DNA of 11,512 nucleotides. Source: JAADDG01 sp964450755 (GTDB lineage Bacteria > Campylobacterota > Campylobacteria > Campylobacterales > JAADDG01). Position numbers and translations under genes: made by a program. The notes beneath the pieces were generated by a model that had not been told where the DNA came from, did no database searches, and saw only the letters and a list, made by a program, of their open reading frames with translations. Of this stretch, positions 11,436 to 11,512 are shown one piece after another. Location: positions 1 through 11,512 of the forward strand of contig CAYVDJ010000002.1 in the NCBI GenBank assembly GCA_964450755.1, given 5' to 3'. How positions within the stretch are numbered: position 1 is the stretch's first letter; every line of letters starts with the position of its first letter.

Positions 11436-11512
11436 TATAAAAAATTAATATTCTTTTAATATTTTTTTTCCTATGACTACTTATAGTTTTAGCAATTTAT
11501 ATTCCATAAGTT

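Noticed and set aside
11444..11463. Possible PerR/Fur-like AT-rich operator upstream of the peroxidase gene
   Set aside because: The dyad is imperfect and indistinguishable from background A/T sequence.
1..11512. CRISPR array, tRNA, rRNA or toxin-antitoxin pair
   Set aside because: No spaced short repeats, cloverleaf or rRNA-like sequence, or small paired genes of known toxin-antitoxin families were visible; the only repeats are protein-coding.

Overview
The window looks like chromosomal DNA of a low-GC Campylobacterota (Epsilonproteobacteria) member. The clearest taxonomic clue is the ribosomal protein bS21, whose sequence is the typical epsilonproteobacterial form. The disulfide-rich Sel1/Hcp-type protein, the PglA-like glycosyltransferase, the periplasmic di-heme cytochrome c peroxidase and the T/A-rich promoters with little -35 signal fit the same group. 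I cannot name a genus from sequence alone. No tRNA, rRNA, CRISPR array, intact insertion sequence or phage gene was seen.

Left part (1-1740, all genes on the minus strand): a secreted Sel1-repeat (Hcp-like) protein made of nearly identical 108-nt repeats; a 439-bp gene-poor stretch with a possible decayed mobile-element end and an orphan promoter; a small exported Met-rich protein with two matching C-x12-C motifs; and rpsU. A perfect 13-bp hairpin lies between rpsU and the Met-rich gene.

Middle part (1740-7413, plus strand): a divergent promoter region; a two-gene unit of an unrecognised 273-residue protein and a GT4 glycosyltransferase separated by 2 nt; a 338-bp AT-rich spacer with a 16-nt direct repeat; a 929-residue type I-secreted, Ig-repeat, adhesin-like protein with an N-terminal retention-module-like domain and a small RTX tail; and a small acidic protein with its own -10 element.

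Right part (7477-11395): a tight plus-strand operon of a two-helix DUF2905 membrane protein, a GCS2/YbdK-type carboxylate-amine ligase and a gamma-glutamyltranspeptidase-like protein. The last two overlap by ATGA. The transpeptidase homologue has no signal peptide and differs from classical GGT at most gamma-glutamyl-binding positions, so the pair may make and break, or remodel, an unidentified amide inside the cell. A 10-bp hairpin separates this operon from a convergent gene for a di-heme cytochrome c peroxidase.

The least explained parts, and so the best candidates for something new, are the GCS2 / atypical-GGT / DUF2905 operon, the 273-residue protein coupled to a lone glycosyltransferase beside a compact T1SS adhesin, and the twin C-x12-C protein. 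All functional statements rest on family resemblance read by eye; no search was run.
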